From Chrysophaeum taylorii (lineage: Eukaryota; Sar; Pelagophyceae; Pelagomonadales; Pelagomonadaceae): DNA of 64,000 nucleotides. Each line of letters opens with the position of its first letter. Position 1 is the stretch's first letter. This document shows, piece after piece, positions 10,162-19,820 of the stretch. The translations under genes and the position numbers were made by a program. Location: contig JAQMWT010000435.1 of NCBI GenBank assembly GCA_029834535.1, positions 151,839 to 215,838 on the forward strand, written 5' to 3'. Under the pieces are notes generated by a model. That model saw nothing but the letters and a program-made list of their open reading frames with translations, was not told where the DNA came from and made no database searches.

Positions 10162-11628
10162 CTACTGCGCAAGGGTCGAAGAAGCTGTCCTTGTCTCGAT
10201 ACGGTCGCGCCGGTCGTCGTTCGTGCCATGGTCCCTACTACCGCCCCCCTCGCGGCAGCTGGAGCTCGGGTGGTGGCGGAGGGATTTCGCAAAGCGCAAG
10301 AGCGAAGGCTCGACGCGAGAAGCGAAGAAGGCTGCGAGCGGGTAGGTCAGCGCAACGGTAATTGCGAACAACGAGAGCCCGATCCGCACGGATACGACAC
10401 GAGGCTTGGGTAAAAAACGGACGACTTCGAAAAGAATAGGCCAGTGAAGGACGTACAACCAGGACGACGTGCGAGCAATCGAGCGAAAGATAGGACTCGA
10501 CATAAACGTGGCAGTTCGAGGGGCATGCTGTGGGTGGGAGGCGGGTAGGATGGCGTAATAGGTGATAGTGGCCACGGCCATGCTGAAGATGGTCATCCCA
10601 AAAATTTCAAAGGCGACGACGACGGGCTTTGGCGGGAGGTTGTCCACGTCGATGGGTGCGAGGAGGACGCAGTGCACAAAAATGATCGATAGTGCGAACC
10701 AGGGCAGCACGCGCTTCGTTTTTTTTTCTTTGGAAGGCATGAACTCGCTTCGAAAACGGTGAGCGTGGTAGTTGCAGGCCATGATGGCGCCCACGAAGAA
10801 GGGCGTGATGCGGGCGTGCGTCGGGAGGTACGTGCTTACGAGCACGTGCTGACCGTCGGGAGCGGCGAGGGGGCAGCCGAGGGGCGCGGGCTGCGTCGAA
10901 TAATCCTGATGGAAGGGATAATGCAACACGGTCGTCGCGAAGTGGTGCGTGACTTTTGGCGCCATCATAAAAATATTGATCGGGTGCCAGTCGGGAAAGT
11001 GAAAGATGGAGCACGAGCACTCGGGCGGATGACGCAAGACCATCAGCGCTCGCGCGGCCGTAAAGCCGACGAGAAGCACGACGAAGGCTCGAGCTTTGAG
11101 CGCGATGGTACGGTGCCTCAAGGCCGCAAGCACTACAATCAAGACCATAGAGCTCTGAAAATCGACGGCTAGCGACCAGCACGGCACGAGGGAGGGGTCG
11201 ATCATCCACTCGACGGGACGAGTCCCGTAATTCCCGGTGAGCGTCACCCATCCAACAAATCGCCAAAACCCCCAGTACGCGCGATATCGCACGAGGCTAT
11301 GAAGAATTGCCGGGAGCACGAGCGCCGCGAGCCTCACGAACCTCGAGAGAACGAGTCGTACCGCGGAAATTGGCGCGCCTTGTTCGAGAAGAGGGAGCGT
11401 TGTCAGGAATCCGCTCATCATGAAAAACACGGGGACAGCGTATAGTCCAGTCAAGCACAAAAAAGGAACGGCCCGACCGCGTACAAATGCTGCCCAATCG
11501 GGGTCATGCGCGAGCTTGTTTGTCGACCACGTTCCCAGCGCAAACAGGATGTGGTACGAGACGATGCCCACGGAAAAGTACGCGCGCAGGAAGTAGAAAG
11601 GAGCGAATGCCCGGTTGTTCCTGCCCAT
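10162..11628 (-). CDS. Membrane-bound acyltransferase 3 family protein, about 488 aa
   Basis: Integral membrane O-acyltransferase of the AT3 family (acylates sugars, sterols or lipids; substrate not readable). From MGRNNRAFAPFYFLRAYFSVG (first residues quoted in part) the protein shows about ten hydrophobic helices. Family signs are the early conserved His in SYHILFALG, the VFFMMSGFLTTLPLL helix (FFxxSGFL), a basic loop RFVRLAALVLPA after it, and VPCWSLAVDFQ in the position of the family's W-S/T-L-xxE segment (here Asp). The C-terminal helices include SWLYVLHWPILFE, the usual HxP motif. The upstream ATG at 11652 adds only eight residues, so 11628 is preferred. Arranged divergently with the acidic gene at 11787. 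Confidence 0.82.
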   Translation of the reverse strand: MGRNNRAFAPFYFLRAYFSVGIVSYHILFALGTWSTNKLAHDPDWAAFVRGRAVPFLCLTGLYAVPVFFMMSGFLTTLPLLEQGAPISAVRLVLSRFVRLAALVLPAILHSLVRYRAYWGFWRFVGWVTLTGNYGTRPVEWMIDPSLVPCWSLAVDFQSSMVLIVVLAALRHRTIALKARAFVVLLVGFTAARALMVLRHPPECSCSIFHFPDWHPINIFMMAPKVTHHFATTVLHYPFHQDYSTQPAPLGCPLAAPDGQHVLVSTYLPTHARITPFFVGAIMACNYHAHRFRSEFMPSKEKKTKRVLPWFALSIIFVHCVLLAPIDVDNLPPKPVVVAFEIFGMTIFSMAVATITYYAILPASHPQHAPRTATFMSSPIFRSIARTSSWLYVLHWPILFEVVRFLPKPRVVSVRIGLSLFAITVALTYPLAAFFASRVEPSLLRFAKSLRHHPSSSCREGGGSRDHGTNDDRRDRIETRTASSTLAQ

Positions 11629-11786
11629 TGTTTGTCCTCTTCGTGCGTGCACTTTGTTGTTGGTTGGTCGTCCGTCCTCCCACGAATTCGTTCTGGTGAC
11701 GTGGCGCCACCACCTTTCCTACTAGAGGTTCGTTCGTTCTTCTTCCCCAACGGATAGCACTTGTTCCGGCACCGAATTTTGATGAG

Positions 11787-12483
11787 ATGATGGCTGTCGA
11801 CGACGACGACGGTGTCGAGCGTGAGGATATTAAGCTGGACGAGGACGAGAAGGTGGATGACGAGGAGGTTGGGACGGAGAACGATGAGAAAGTCGCTCGC
11901 GAGTTGGCGAAGCAGCTTGAGGCCGAGCTGGCCCTCGAGGAGCAGCAGGACGAGGCGCTGGCGCAATCAATGGCGGAAGAAGACGTGGTCGTCCTGACCG
12001 CCAACGTGCACTGTATCTCCGACCTCGAGCCTCCGCACTCAAACGACCTGTTTGGCGCCCAGCCCTTGCGCGTCCGCGTGGCCGCGGCGGTCGCCTCGAA
12101 CGGCGAGCTCATCGCGAGCGAGAGCACGGATCTCGTCGACGTAGATCCCAAAGCGAAGAGCGCGAATTGGACCTCGAGCCGCGGCGATTCGATCCAGTTT
12201 ACGTTATCCAAGTCATCCCTATTGCACAAGCCGGCGACCCTTTGCTTCACCTTGTTTTTGTCTCGAGAAGATCAGCTCGGGTGCTGCGCCCCTTGTTTTC
12301 CTGCGACAGACGCGCAGCCCTTTGCCGCGACCGGCGTCCTTCCGCTCTGTTCGCGCGACGGTCTTGCCGCCGACTGGCTCGACTCGGCCCCGCGCGACCA
12401 CATCCTCGACGACGGCGCGGTCCTCACGGTGAGCTCCTCCCTCGCGGTGCCTCCCTCGCTAGCAGCAGCAGGGCCCGCTGTCG

Positions 12484-12522
<39 letters not shown>

Positions 12523-12530
12523 AGGCGTGA
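11787..12530 (+). CDS. Acidic protein with a possible ubiquitin-interacting motif, 247 aa
   Basis: Not assigned to a family. The first 40 residues are extremely Asp/Glu-rich. They are followed by a helix LEAELALEEQQDEALAQSM at about residues 44-64 whose acidic-x-x-x-Ala-x-x-x-Ser spacing resembles a ubiquitin-interacting motif (inference). Residues about 70-215 look like a beta-rich domain, with alternating hydrophobics and paired cysteines (GCCAPCFPAT). The protein ends in a run of eleven threonines encoded by an (ACG)n microsatellite at about 12485-12522 that may vary in length between strains. It is convergent with the NCBP1 gene, about 195 bp away. Confidence 0.6.
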
Positions 12531-12725
12531 TCCAAACTCTAGCGCCGCCGGCCTGCGCCTTTCCCAAAAAGAAGAAGGATGGTGGCCCTTGTAGGATGTA
12601 GATGTAAGTGTTTTCTTCCATTGCGCAATCAATAAATAACGGTGATCGAGAGCACGAGCCTCGGTCCACGAAACAAAATACCAAAGTACCCCAAAAAGAA
12701 GAAAGAAGAGGGCGTGGATCATCAA

Positions 12726-15281
12726 TCAGCCAAGAAGGAAACAGGCTCGGATTTTGTCGGCGAGGCCGGGCTCGATGCCGTCATGGACGACAGTGGCCTG
12801 GACATGCGCGGGGTCGAAGACGCGCGGGAGCGGTCGCGACGGCGAGGAGCGGCGGGTGGCTTCGAGGCAGGCGCGGCGCGCGCGGTCGTAGCGGGCGGCG
12901 AGATCGCGGATGACCGAGAGTGCCGCGGCCGACCACGCGACCGCCGTATCGTCGTCGTCGTCGTCGTCGTCCATGCGGTCGTCGTCGTTAATTTTTGCGG
13001 TAGCGTAGGCGTCGAGCTTGGCGACGAGGCGAGCAAAAATCTCGAGGCAAACCTCCTTGGCCTCGTCGAGCTGGTCGGCAACCAATTCCGAGCTTTCCGG
13101 GGGTTGGTCCGGCTCGGTTTGCTCGGCAGCGCGGAGCGCGGCGGCGACGAGGTCGAGGCTGCGGTCGACGGCGAGGTCGATGATCTCGAGGGGCGCGGTC
13201 GATGCGACGATGTTTGCGGCGGCCCAGCGCGTGTCGTTGTCTTCCCGGAGGACCCAGGCGGCGAGGGCGCGCGGGCGAAGGATTCCGCGGCGGACCATCG
13301 CGTCGGCGAAGAGGGCCACGTGGAAGGTCGAGTTGGCCCAGACGGAGGCGAGCGCGTCGAGACAGGTCGCCTCGCAGTTTTCGTCGCCGCGCGCGAGGTC
13401 GCCGAGGGGCGCGGCGATGGCGTCGAGGGCGGCCATCGCGTGCGAGACCGAGGCGCGGCCGACGAGGAGCGCAGCGCGCGCGGCCGCGCCGCAACGCTCG
13501 ACCGAGTCCCCAAGGGCCCGGAAGGCCGCGGAAAGGGGGGTTGGCTCTCCAAGCTGCTGCTGGTCGTTTTCGTGGTTGTCTTCCTCGAGCGCGGCCGTCA
13601 TCGCGTCTCCAAAGCCGGGGCCCGCGGCTTGGATTGCGAGGGCGACGGCGTTTTCGGCGTCGGTAGCCGGCTCGGCCGGCGTCGGGTCGCGCGGAAGGTA
13701 GGGATGGAGGGCTTCGGGGAAGCCGTCGGCGCACTTGATGCGGTCGACGTAGCTGAGGCGCACGAGGGCCTCGAAGAGGTTGCAGAGAAAGCGACGCTGG
13801 GGGTCGGCGACGGGCGCGTCGTCGACGGCCGTCGCCCAGTAGCCCCAATAGGGCCACTTGAGGTCCGTGTTGTTGAGGAAGTGCGCGAACCAGACGGCGA
13901 GGCGGGCCGCACAGCAGTAGTCGATCTCGTCGATGTCTCGGAACACGAGCTCGATCCGCGCCGCGAGTCGCACCGCGAACGACGGCGACTCGCGGCAGAG
14001 CTCTAGAGAAACGTGGAGCGCGTCGAGGCACGCGTCGCCCGCGCGCGAAGCCCCCGTCAGCGAGCCGTCGCTCGTCTCTCCCGAGGCAGCGATCCCCAAG
14101 ACGACGCCCGCGACGAGATCCTCGATTTCGCCGCGGCGCGCATCACGAAATATCTCGGGGATGCCGAGGAGCTGCTTGGCGACCTGCGACCGGTCGCCGA
14201 CGACGATTCCGTCCCAGCGCGCGCCCGGCCGAAACGCCGCACACACTTCCTTGGCGAGCTCGCTCGCGACGAACCGCTCGACGGGGGTCAAGGGCGTTCC
14301 CCCCTCCTCGCCCCCGACGCCCGAGGCGTCGCCGGGGATTTTCGGCAGGACGTACGCCGACGCGAACCGCGCGACGCTTTCGCGAACCGTGACGGCGTCC
14401 GTCCCAAATCCTCCTTCTTCTTCTTCTTCTTCTTCGTCTTTTTCTTCCTCGAACCCCGCGAGCGCCTCCTCGAGGGTCTCGAGATTGGGCGCGAGGTCGC
14501 TTTCCGCCATCAGCGCCTCGACGCCCGCGACCAGCGAGTCGGCGCGCCGGCCGGCGACAAACCTCGCGAGTTCCGCGACGAGCTCTCGGCGGTCGTCGAG
14601 CGCGATCGTCCGCGACACGGCGAGGCACAGCGCCAGCATCGCGGCCCCGGCCTCGGTCATGTCGGTAGCGAGCGCGCGGAAGAAAGCGTGGGGCGCGGGG
14701 CACGCGCCCGCGTTCGCGAGCTCGCACAACCACCGCGCGGCGAGCCGCGCGTCGACGTGCCGTCCGCTCGCGAGCGCGTCGCCCAACGCCGTCTCCGCGG
14801 CCGCCCGCACCGCCGCGCGCGCGCCCCTGCGGCACAGCAGGGCCCCGAGAACCCCAAAGGCCCGCACGCCCAACGGCGAGCTCCGCGCGACGAGCCCCAC
14901 GAGCTTGGCCACCCGCTCGGCATCTCCCGCGATTTCGCCTTCCGCCGCCTCTGCCAAAGCCGCGAGGTTCTCGCACAGAGAGGACCCCGCGTCCGTCGTC
15001 GCGCGCGCGTGCACGTCGGCCACGCGCACCAGCAGCTGCACCAGCCGCAGCGACGCCACCCCGCCCACGACCGACATCCGCTCGTCCCCGCCTTCGACGC
15101 GACGCCGCTTGTGGCTACTCCCGTGCCGCGGGGACCTGTCGTTCGTCCGCCGCCGATCCCCGCGCCCGAATCGACCGCGCCGCCGGTCCCCGCCGCCCCG
15201 CCACCCCTCCCGATCACCCTGCTGCCGCCCGCGCCGCCCCCCCGCGTGATGGTACCCGCGCTGTCGCTCGTGGTACGGCAT
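12726..15281 (-). CDS. NCBP1: Nuclear cap-binding protein subunit 1 (CBP80), 851 aa
   Basis: Large subunit of the nuclear cap-binding complex. It holds CBP20 on the m7G cap and couples transcription to splicing, export and decay. The single exon gives an RG-rich N-terminus (residues 1-70) with a basic HKRRR patch that could act as a nuclear signal, then repeated helices of the MIF4G-like type. The most diagnostic stretch is LAVWFAHFLNNTDLKWPYW (family pattern LADWFSHHLSNFxFxWxW), followed by FLCNLFEALVRLSYVDRIK. The later SVERCG and AMAALDAIAAPLGDLARG helices fit the third MIF4G domain. Length is close to human CBP80 (about 790) plus the RG tail. A six-Glu run with Asp at about residues 285-295 is encoded by a TTC/TCC repeat. 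A mobile element begins under 50 bp upstream of the ATG, so the promoter of this housekeeping gene lies next to or in transposon sequence. Confidence 0.8.
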   Translation of the reverse strand: MPYHERQRGYHHAGGRRGRQQGDREGWRGGGDRRRGRFGRGDRRRTNDRSPRHGSSHKRRRVEGGDERMSVVGGVASLRLVQLLVRVADVHARATTDAGSSLCENLAALAEAAEGEIAGDAERVAKLVGLVARSSPLGVRAFGVLGALLCRRGARAAVRAAAETALGDALASGRHVDARLAARWLCELANAGACPAPHAFFRALATDMTEAGAAMLALCLAVSRTIALDDRRELVAELARFVAGRRADSLVAGVEALMAESDLAPNLETLEEALAGFEEEKDEEEEEEEGGFGTDAVTVRESVARFASAYVLPKIPGDASGVGGEEGGTPLTPVERFVASELAKEVCAAFRPGARWDGIVVGDRSQVAKQLLGIPEIFRDARRGEIEDLVAGVVLGIAASGETSDGSLTGASRAGDACLDALHVSLELCRESPSFAVRLAARIELVFRDIDEIDYCCAARLAVWFAHFLNNTDLKWPYWGYWATAVDDAPVADPQRRFLCNLFEALVRLSYVDRIKCADGFPEALHPYLPRDPTPAEPATDAENAVALAIQAAGPGFGDAMTAALEEDNHENDQQQLGEPTPLSAAFRALGDSVERCGAAARAALLVGRASVSHAMAALDAIAAPLGDLARGDENCEATCLDALASVWANSTFHVALFADAMVRRGILRPRALAAWVLREDNDTRWAAANIVASTAPLEIIDLAVDRSLDLVAAALRAAEQTEPDQPPESSELVADQLDEAKEVCLEIFARLVAKLDAYATAKINDDDRMDDDDDDDDTAVAWSAAALSVIRDLAARYDRARRACLEATRRSSPSRPLPRVFDPAHVQATVVHDGIEPGLADKIRACFLLG

Positions 15282-15319
15282 TCCTATGCCACCTCGTCAA
15301 AAAAGAGTAACACCGAGTG

Positions 15320-15640
15320 CAGCCCCAGTAAGTTCACCTAGTCCCAATCTCTAACCCCAGTAAGTAAGTTCACCTGGTCCCAGTAAGTTTTTTCATATAA
15401 GTTCACCTGGTCAGTAAGTTCACCTAGCTCACACCCACTCCTTTTTTCAGCTCGTCGCTCTCAACCCCCCCAACCCAAGCTGCTTTGATCCGCACGCGCC
15501 GCCGACCTTTGAGTTTACTCTAAAAAACCCAGTAAGTTCACCTGGTCCCAGTAAGTTCACGTGGTCACTCAGTTCACCTAGTCCCAATCTCGAACCCCAG
15601 AAAGTGCACCTGGTCCCAGTTATAGTTCACCTACAGTGCG
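15320..15640. repeat. Subterminal AGTAAGTTCACC repeat array, copy A
   Basis: Irregular direct repeats of AGTAAGTTCACCTGGTCCC alternating with CCCAATCTCTAACCCC-type spacers. The same array bounds copies B (22970-23285, inverted) and C (53895-54280), always next to the helicase end, so it belongs to the element. Confidence 0.7.
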
Positions 15641-15649
15641 CGTGTAGAC

Positions 15650-16222
15650 GCCGGGAGGGGGCTTATCGGTATTGCGCAGCGCGTGTGGGGTAGGGTGGAG
15701 TCGTCGACTCAGAAGAGCATATCCTCGGGGTTGCCGATCGATCGACAGAGAGCCACGTAGAGCTGGACGTGACAGAAGACGACGGGCTTGTGGGCAAGAG
15801 GACGCGGACCTCGCGGGGCGTCTGGCCCTGGCTCTTGTTGATCGTTTGGCGTCGGCGGGCCTTAAGGGATACAGGTTGGAGGAGCCTCGGTGACACGACA
15901 CGATCGATCATGTATCTGGTACCGTTGCAGTGGCCGTGCGACGGGTCGAGGTTGCGAAGACTTTAAGCTCGCGATCAAAGTCAGCATGCCGTTGGTTGTC
16001 AGGGAGTTGAAAACTCGACTGTAAAGAGCGAGGCGTCGTCTTCCGACCCAACCTAGTCGGCCGAAAAGAACTCCGACGCCTCGTCTCCGGGAAAAAAAGG
16101 CCGCGGTCATGCGCGCGTTGTCAGCATCGACAACATCGTTTCGACGGGGCGTGAGAACGCTGAAAGAGCCGCCGCGGGTCGTGGAAATAGTCTGCGAGGT
16201 CGCCGTAGACGGCTTCGGAGGA
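15650..16222 (-). pseudogene. Helitron/Pif1 helicase C-terminal remnant, copy A
   Basis: Conceptual minus-strand frames give, in order, QAVYGDLADYFHDPRRLFQR then AILTPRRNDVVDADNARM, FNSLTTNGM, LRNLDPSHGHCNGTRYMIDR and TINKSQGQTPREV. These are the closing blocks of Pif1-type helicases as found in Helitrons (AIL-P-N, LRNLDP-GxCNGTR, TxNKSQGQT). They lie in different frames, so the gene is dead. All three copies show the same loss of one T before FNSL, showing the frame was already broken before they multiplied. Confidence 0.75.
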
Positions 16223-16253
16223 TCAACGGCTGGCTCGCGGGCCTACATGATCC

Positions 16254-18596
16254 TTACCCTAAATCGAGGGACAAGCGGCCCAGGCCCTCCCACACCTCGT
16301 CGACCTTCGCGATCCTACGGGTGCCGTGGAGGTCCCTGGCTACCTCCCCCGCCTCGCCTCGGTCCTGGGTGCCACTTCTTTTCGCACAGGTAACGAGTTG
16401 CACCGTTGGCACCACCTCCTCGCATCCGGTTGCCGCCTGGGGCGAGCACTCGAGACTGCGTGGGACGGACTTCGGGCTGATCTCAATACCACGCTGGCTT
16501 CCCACGGCGGCGCTGGTTCCGGCGACCCCGCCAACGTTCATCTCGTCGACGGTCCTCTCTCCCACGAATTCGTCTCCATGGGCGTCCTCGTCGACCCCAC
16601 CATCTCGACACCCGTGCTCATACCCCAACTCCAGCGTGCTCTAACCTCCCAGCGCGAGACAGCTCGGGCCACTGCACTCCAGCGCCTTGCGGCCACCCTT
16701 CCCATCACCGATGCACTTCGAGTAGCGGCGTCCTCATGGGATCGCTTCTCGACCACGTTCATCAGCTCGTGGCCCAGCTCTGCCCTTCAAATCCCCAACC
16801 GCTGCTGGGCTGAGATGTGTGCCCAGTACTTTGGCTACCCCTCTCCAGCTTGTTCGGGCCTCGTGGGCACTCGCATTCTGGGCACTGACGTCGTTCTCGA
16901 CGCTCGCTGCAAGGTGCTTCTCACGCGGGCCAACCTTGTCAACCTCGGCGGAGCGCGGACCACTTGGCACGACAGCTTGCTCGATTGCGCCCTCTCCACC
17001 ATCAAAGAGGCCGGCATCCCAGCCCTGTCCGATGTTTTCGGCATCTTTGCTGACGTCGTCGCCCCTACCATTCGCACGCGCCTCTACGGCCGGTACCAAG
17101 GCAATCTCGCCCGACGCCAAGTCGTCCCAGACATCCTCACCACGCTCGACAACAAGGAGCAACTCTACGACATCAAAACCCTCGCTTGGGGTTCGTTGTA
17201 CACCGCCCACGCCCTCCATCCCTCCCACCCGTCGCCTGTCGATCGGCGCGCAGCGCAAGTCCACTCCGAATACCTCGCTCACGCCCACGGCATCGACGCC
17301 ATCATCCCCCAGCCGGGCACAGCACCACCGCCTGGCTTCTTGGGCCCTGTCGAACAGCGGCTATGTAGCTACGGCACCGTCGCCGGCCTCGTCTTTGGTG
17401 CCTTCGGTGAGGCCAGCGCGGCGTGCCAGGCTCTCGCCCAAACATGCGCAGAGCGCATCGCTGCGCGAACCTGGGTGACAAGCGGCTGCGCCAACTTCAC
17501 AGAGGCAAAGGCAGCCCAAACTCGCCGCATCTACCGTGAGTGGGGGATCGCCAACGCATTAGGCCGGGCTCGCTGTGCCCTCACCGCCCTCACCCCTGTC
17601 GCCGCCTCGGGGAACCCCACCCAGGCCGCCCGATCCCAGCAGGACGTCACCCTTCGTCGCACATACGTCCGGCGGCAGCATGCGTACGACCTACGGGCGG
17701 GGCCCGTCCTCTCTTCGCCTGCCCCGCGCCTCGGCGATGACCCCGCCTAGGTCCCGCGTACTTATCTCTGCCCGTCAGGCACATCCCTCATACCCCACAA
17801 TCCTCACCACGCTCGACAACAAGGAGCAACTCTACGACATCAAAACCCTCGCTTGGGGTTCGTTGTACACCGCCCACGCCCTCCATCCCTCCCACCCGTC
17901 GCCTGTCGATCGGCGCGCAGCGCAAGTCCACTCCGAATACCTCGCTCACGCCCGCGGCATCGACGCCATCATCCCCCCGCCGGGCACAGCACCACCGCCT
18001 GGCTTCTTGGGCCCTGTCGAACAGCGGCTACGTAGCTACGGCACCGTCGCCGGCCTCGTCTTTGGTGCCTTCGGTGAGGCCAGCGCGGCGTGCCACGCTC
18101 TCGCCCAAACATGCGCAGAGCGCATCGCTGCGCGAACCTGGGTGACAAGCGGCTGCGCCAACTTCACAGAGGCAAAGGCGGCCCAAACTCGCCGCATCTA
18201 CCGTGAGTGGGGGATCGCCAACGCATTAGGCCGGGCTCGCTGTGCCCTCACCGCCCTCACCCCTGTCGCCGCCTCGGGGAACCCCGCCCAGGCCGCCCGA
18301 TCCCAGCAGGACGTCACCCTTCGTCGCACATACGTCCGGCGGCAGCACGCGTACGACCTACGGGCGGGGCCCGTCCTCTCTTCGCCTGCCCCACGCCTCG
18401 GCGATGACCCCGACTAGGTCCCGCGTACTTATCTCCGCCCGTCAGGCACATCCCTCATACCCCACAAACCCACCCACATCCTTCATGCTCCCCACACACA
18501 CCCCCCTCTTAGCAGTCGACATTTAAAGACAAACCCACCCACATCCTTCATGCTCCCCACACACACCCCCCTCTTAGCAGTCGACATTTAAAGACA
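16254..18596 (+). pseudogene. 5'-truncated LINE: endonuclease end, with internal duplication, copy A
   Basis: The piece matches copy D from 62420 to its 3' end. An ORF from 16326 to 17750 starts inside the element (MEVPGYL) and is open for 474 codons, so this part is better preserved than copy D. It contains WHDSLLDCALSTIKEAGI (HD helix) and then VVPDILTT with YDIKTLAW, a PD-(D/E)XK nuclease signature (PD, then DIK), and GLVFGAFGEAS near the end. No RT remains. A direct duplication follows (17137-17801 and 17802-18466). Two copies of a 65-bp 3'-UTR unit ending ATTTAAAGACA close the element. Confidence 0.75.
17137..18466. repeat. Direct tandem duplication of about 665 bp
   Basis: The segment beginning ATCCTCACCACGCTCGACAA and ending in CATCCCTCATACCCCACA occurs twice head to tail, with only scattered base differences. 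It covers the nuclease domain and LINE 3' end, so the nuclease reading frame is present twice (ORFs ending at 17750 and 18417). Confidence 0.85.
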
Positions 18597-18691
18597 AACC
18601 AAACAAACAAACAAACAAACAAACAAACAAACAAACAAACAAACAAACAAACAAACAAACAAACAAACAAACAAACAAACAAACAAACAAA
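18597..18691. repeat. (AAAC)n microsatellite tail, about 24 units
   Basis: An uninterrupted AAAC run directly after the LINE 3' unit ATTTAAAGACA. The other copies end with GACA or AAAC units at the same place, so this is the LINE tail, expanded here. Confidence 0.9.
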
Positions 18692-18732
18692 CATCTGTCG
18701 ATTAGTAGTTAGGACAAGGGTTTCGAAAATGT

Positions 18733-18935
18733 GTTTCCGGTAGGTTTCCGGTAGGTTTCCAGTAGGTTTCCGGTACGTTTCCGGTAGGTTTCCGGTAGGT
18801 TTCCAGTAGGTTTCCGGTAGGTTTCCGGTAGGTTTCCGGTAGGTTTCCGGTAGGTTTCCGGTAGGTTTCCGGTAGGTTTCCGGTAGGTTTCCGATGGGTT
18901 TCCGATGGGTTTCCGGTAGGTTTCCGGTAGGTAGG
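18733..18935. repeat. 11-bp minisatellite (GGTTTCCGGTA)n just before a Rab gene
   Basis: About 18 units of GGTTTCCGGTA with single-base variants (CAGTA, GATGG, GTACG). The array ends 14 bp before the Rab ATG, so it makes up the 5' UTR or core promoter. A minus-strand ORF through it (RKPTGNLPETY repeats) is only a by-product of the 33-bp period. Confidence 0.9.
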
Positions 18936-18948
18936 GAGTCTACATAAA

Positions 18949-19596
18949 ATGGAGGACAACAAGACCAAGCCGACGCTGCTCAAGTGCGTGGTGCTCGGGT
19001 CGTCGAACGTTGGTAAAACGTCGCTGTTGACAAAGTTTGTCCACGGAAAGTTCAGCGAGGAACGACGGGCGACGACGGGCGCGGACTTCGCGTCCAAGGT
19101 GCTCAAGCTGGGCGACGGCAACGAGGTGCGGCTCGTTATCTGGGACACGGCGGGCCAGGAGCGGTTCCACCACGGGACGCTGGGCGCCGCGTTTTACCGC
19201 GGTGCCGACGGCGCGCTCCTCGTTTACGACACCACCGACATTCGCACATTTGAACAGATCGAGATGTGGCGGGGCGAACTTTTGCAACGGGTAGAAGCTC
19301 CCGGCGACTTTCCTGTTGTCGTGGTCGGCAACAAGATCGACCTCCCGAGCGAGACGCGCGACCAGGAGCAGACGGCCGTCATGACCTGGTGCCGCGATCT
19401 TGGCATCGGCCTCGTGAACACCTCGGCCAAGGATGGCACGGGCGTCGACGCCGCGATGGAGGCCATCGCCGCCCTCGCCCTCGAGAATCGTCGTCGGCGA
19501 GACGCCCGGGCAAGCCAAGCGCCGAGGGAACCCTCGGCCTTTACGCTCGATACCCTCGACCGCCGGGACTCCACCTCCTCCTCCTGTTGCAAGTAA
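18949..19596 (+). CDS. Rab-family small GTPase, Rab7-like, 215 aa
   Basis: Membrane-traffic GTPase. All nucleotide-binding motifs are present: GSSNVGKTSLL (P-loop), ATTGADF (switch I Thr), WDTAGQERF (switch II), VVVGNKIDLP (G4) and NTSAKDG (G5). The C-terminus ends SSSCCK, giving adjacent cysteines for prenylation, though with one extra Lys after the pair. LLTKFVHGKFSE and FYRGADGALLVYD favour the Rab7/late endosome branch, but the switch I sequence ERRATTGADFASK is not the exact Rab7 form, so the subfamily is inferred. Single exon. The start is the first ATG after the minisatellite (ACATAAAATGG). Confidence 0.88.
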   Translation: MEDNKTKPTLLKCVVLGSSNVGKTSLLTKFVHGKFSEERRATTGADFASKVLKLGDGNEVRLVIWDTAGQERFHHGTLGAAFYRGADGALLVYDTTDIRTFEQIEMWRGELLQRVEAPGDFPVVVVGNKIDLPSETRDQEQTAVMTWCRDLGIGLVNTSAKDGTGVDAAMEAIAALALENRRRRDARASQAPREPSAFTLDTLDRRDSTSSSCCK

Positions 19597-19820
19597 CGTC
19601 TAAGTCGCTTCTAAAATACGAACTAACTAACTACCTAACTCCCCACCACCACCACCACGGCTTTCTTTTGTAGTAATAATAAGCATATTCCCCTTCCGAG
19701 TGAGTAATAAACGACGAAAAACCTTGCTTCGGTCTTCTCCGCCGGACCATCATTCTGTCGAGATAAAGATTATTATAGCTTTTCGTACGAGGCAGGTCAG
19801 GTGGGTACGTCCGGGCGGGC

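Larger units (their letters stand above)
15310..18715. mobile_element. Composite element copy A: dead Helitron helicase end plus LINE 3' end
   Basis: Three copies of the same layout occur here, at 21.8-23.3 kb (inverted) and at 53.9-55.2 kb. The order is: an array of AGTAAGTTCACC repeats, a Pif1/Helitron-type helicase C-terminus (minus), a shared junction reading GCGGGCCTACATGATCC and CCCTAAA, a LINE 3' piece in the opposite orientation, a microsatellite tail, then ATCTGTCGATTAGTAGTT. Copies A and C share the right end through GTTAGGAC and then diverge, which sets the outer limit near 18715. Read on the minus strand that end begins TCCTAACTAC, compatible with a Helitron 5' TC end. The left end (AGTGCAG) matches the other copies. 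It carries the longest LINE piece of the three. Confidence 0.7.

Noticed and set aside
10228-11172. Plus-strand ORFs opposite the acyltransferase gene
   Set aside because: No domain similarity; the minus frame shows regular membrane helices and AT3 motifs.
12642-15341. Long plus-strand ORFs (up to about 450 codons) opposite NCBP1
   Set aside because: GC-rich coding DNA leaves antisense frames open. They have no domains and biased Arg/Ser/Ala composition, while the minus-strand frame matches CBP80 throughout.
15320-15640. CRISPR-like look of the AGTAAGTTCACC arrays
   Set aside because: Repeats are short and irregular, spacers are themselves repeated, the array always accompanies the Helitron remnant, and the genome is eukaryotic.
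18702-19148. Minus-strand ORF with RKPTGNLPETY repeats
   Set aside because: Produced by the 11-bp minisatellite and antisense Rab sequence.
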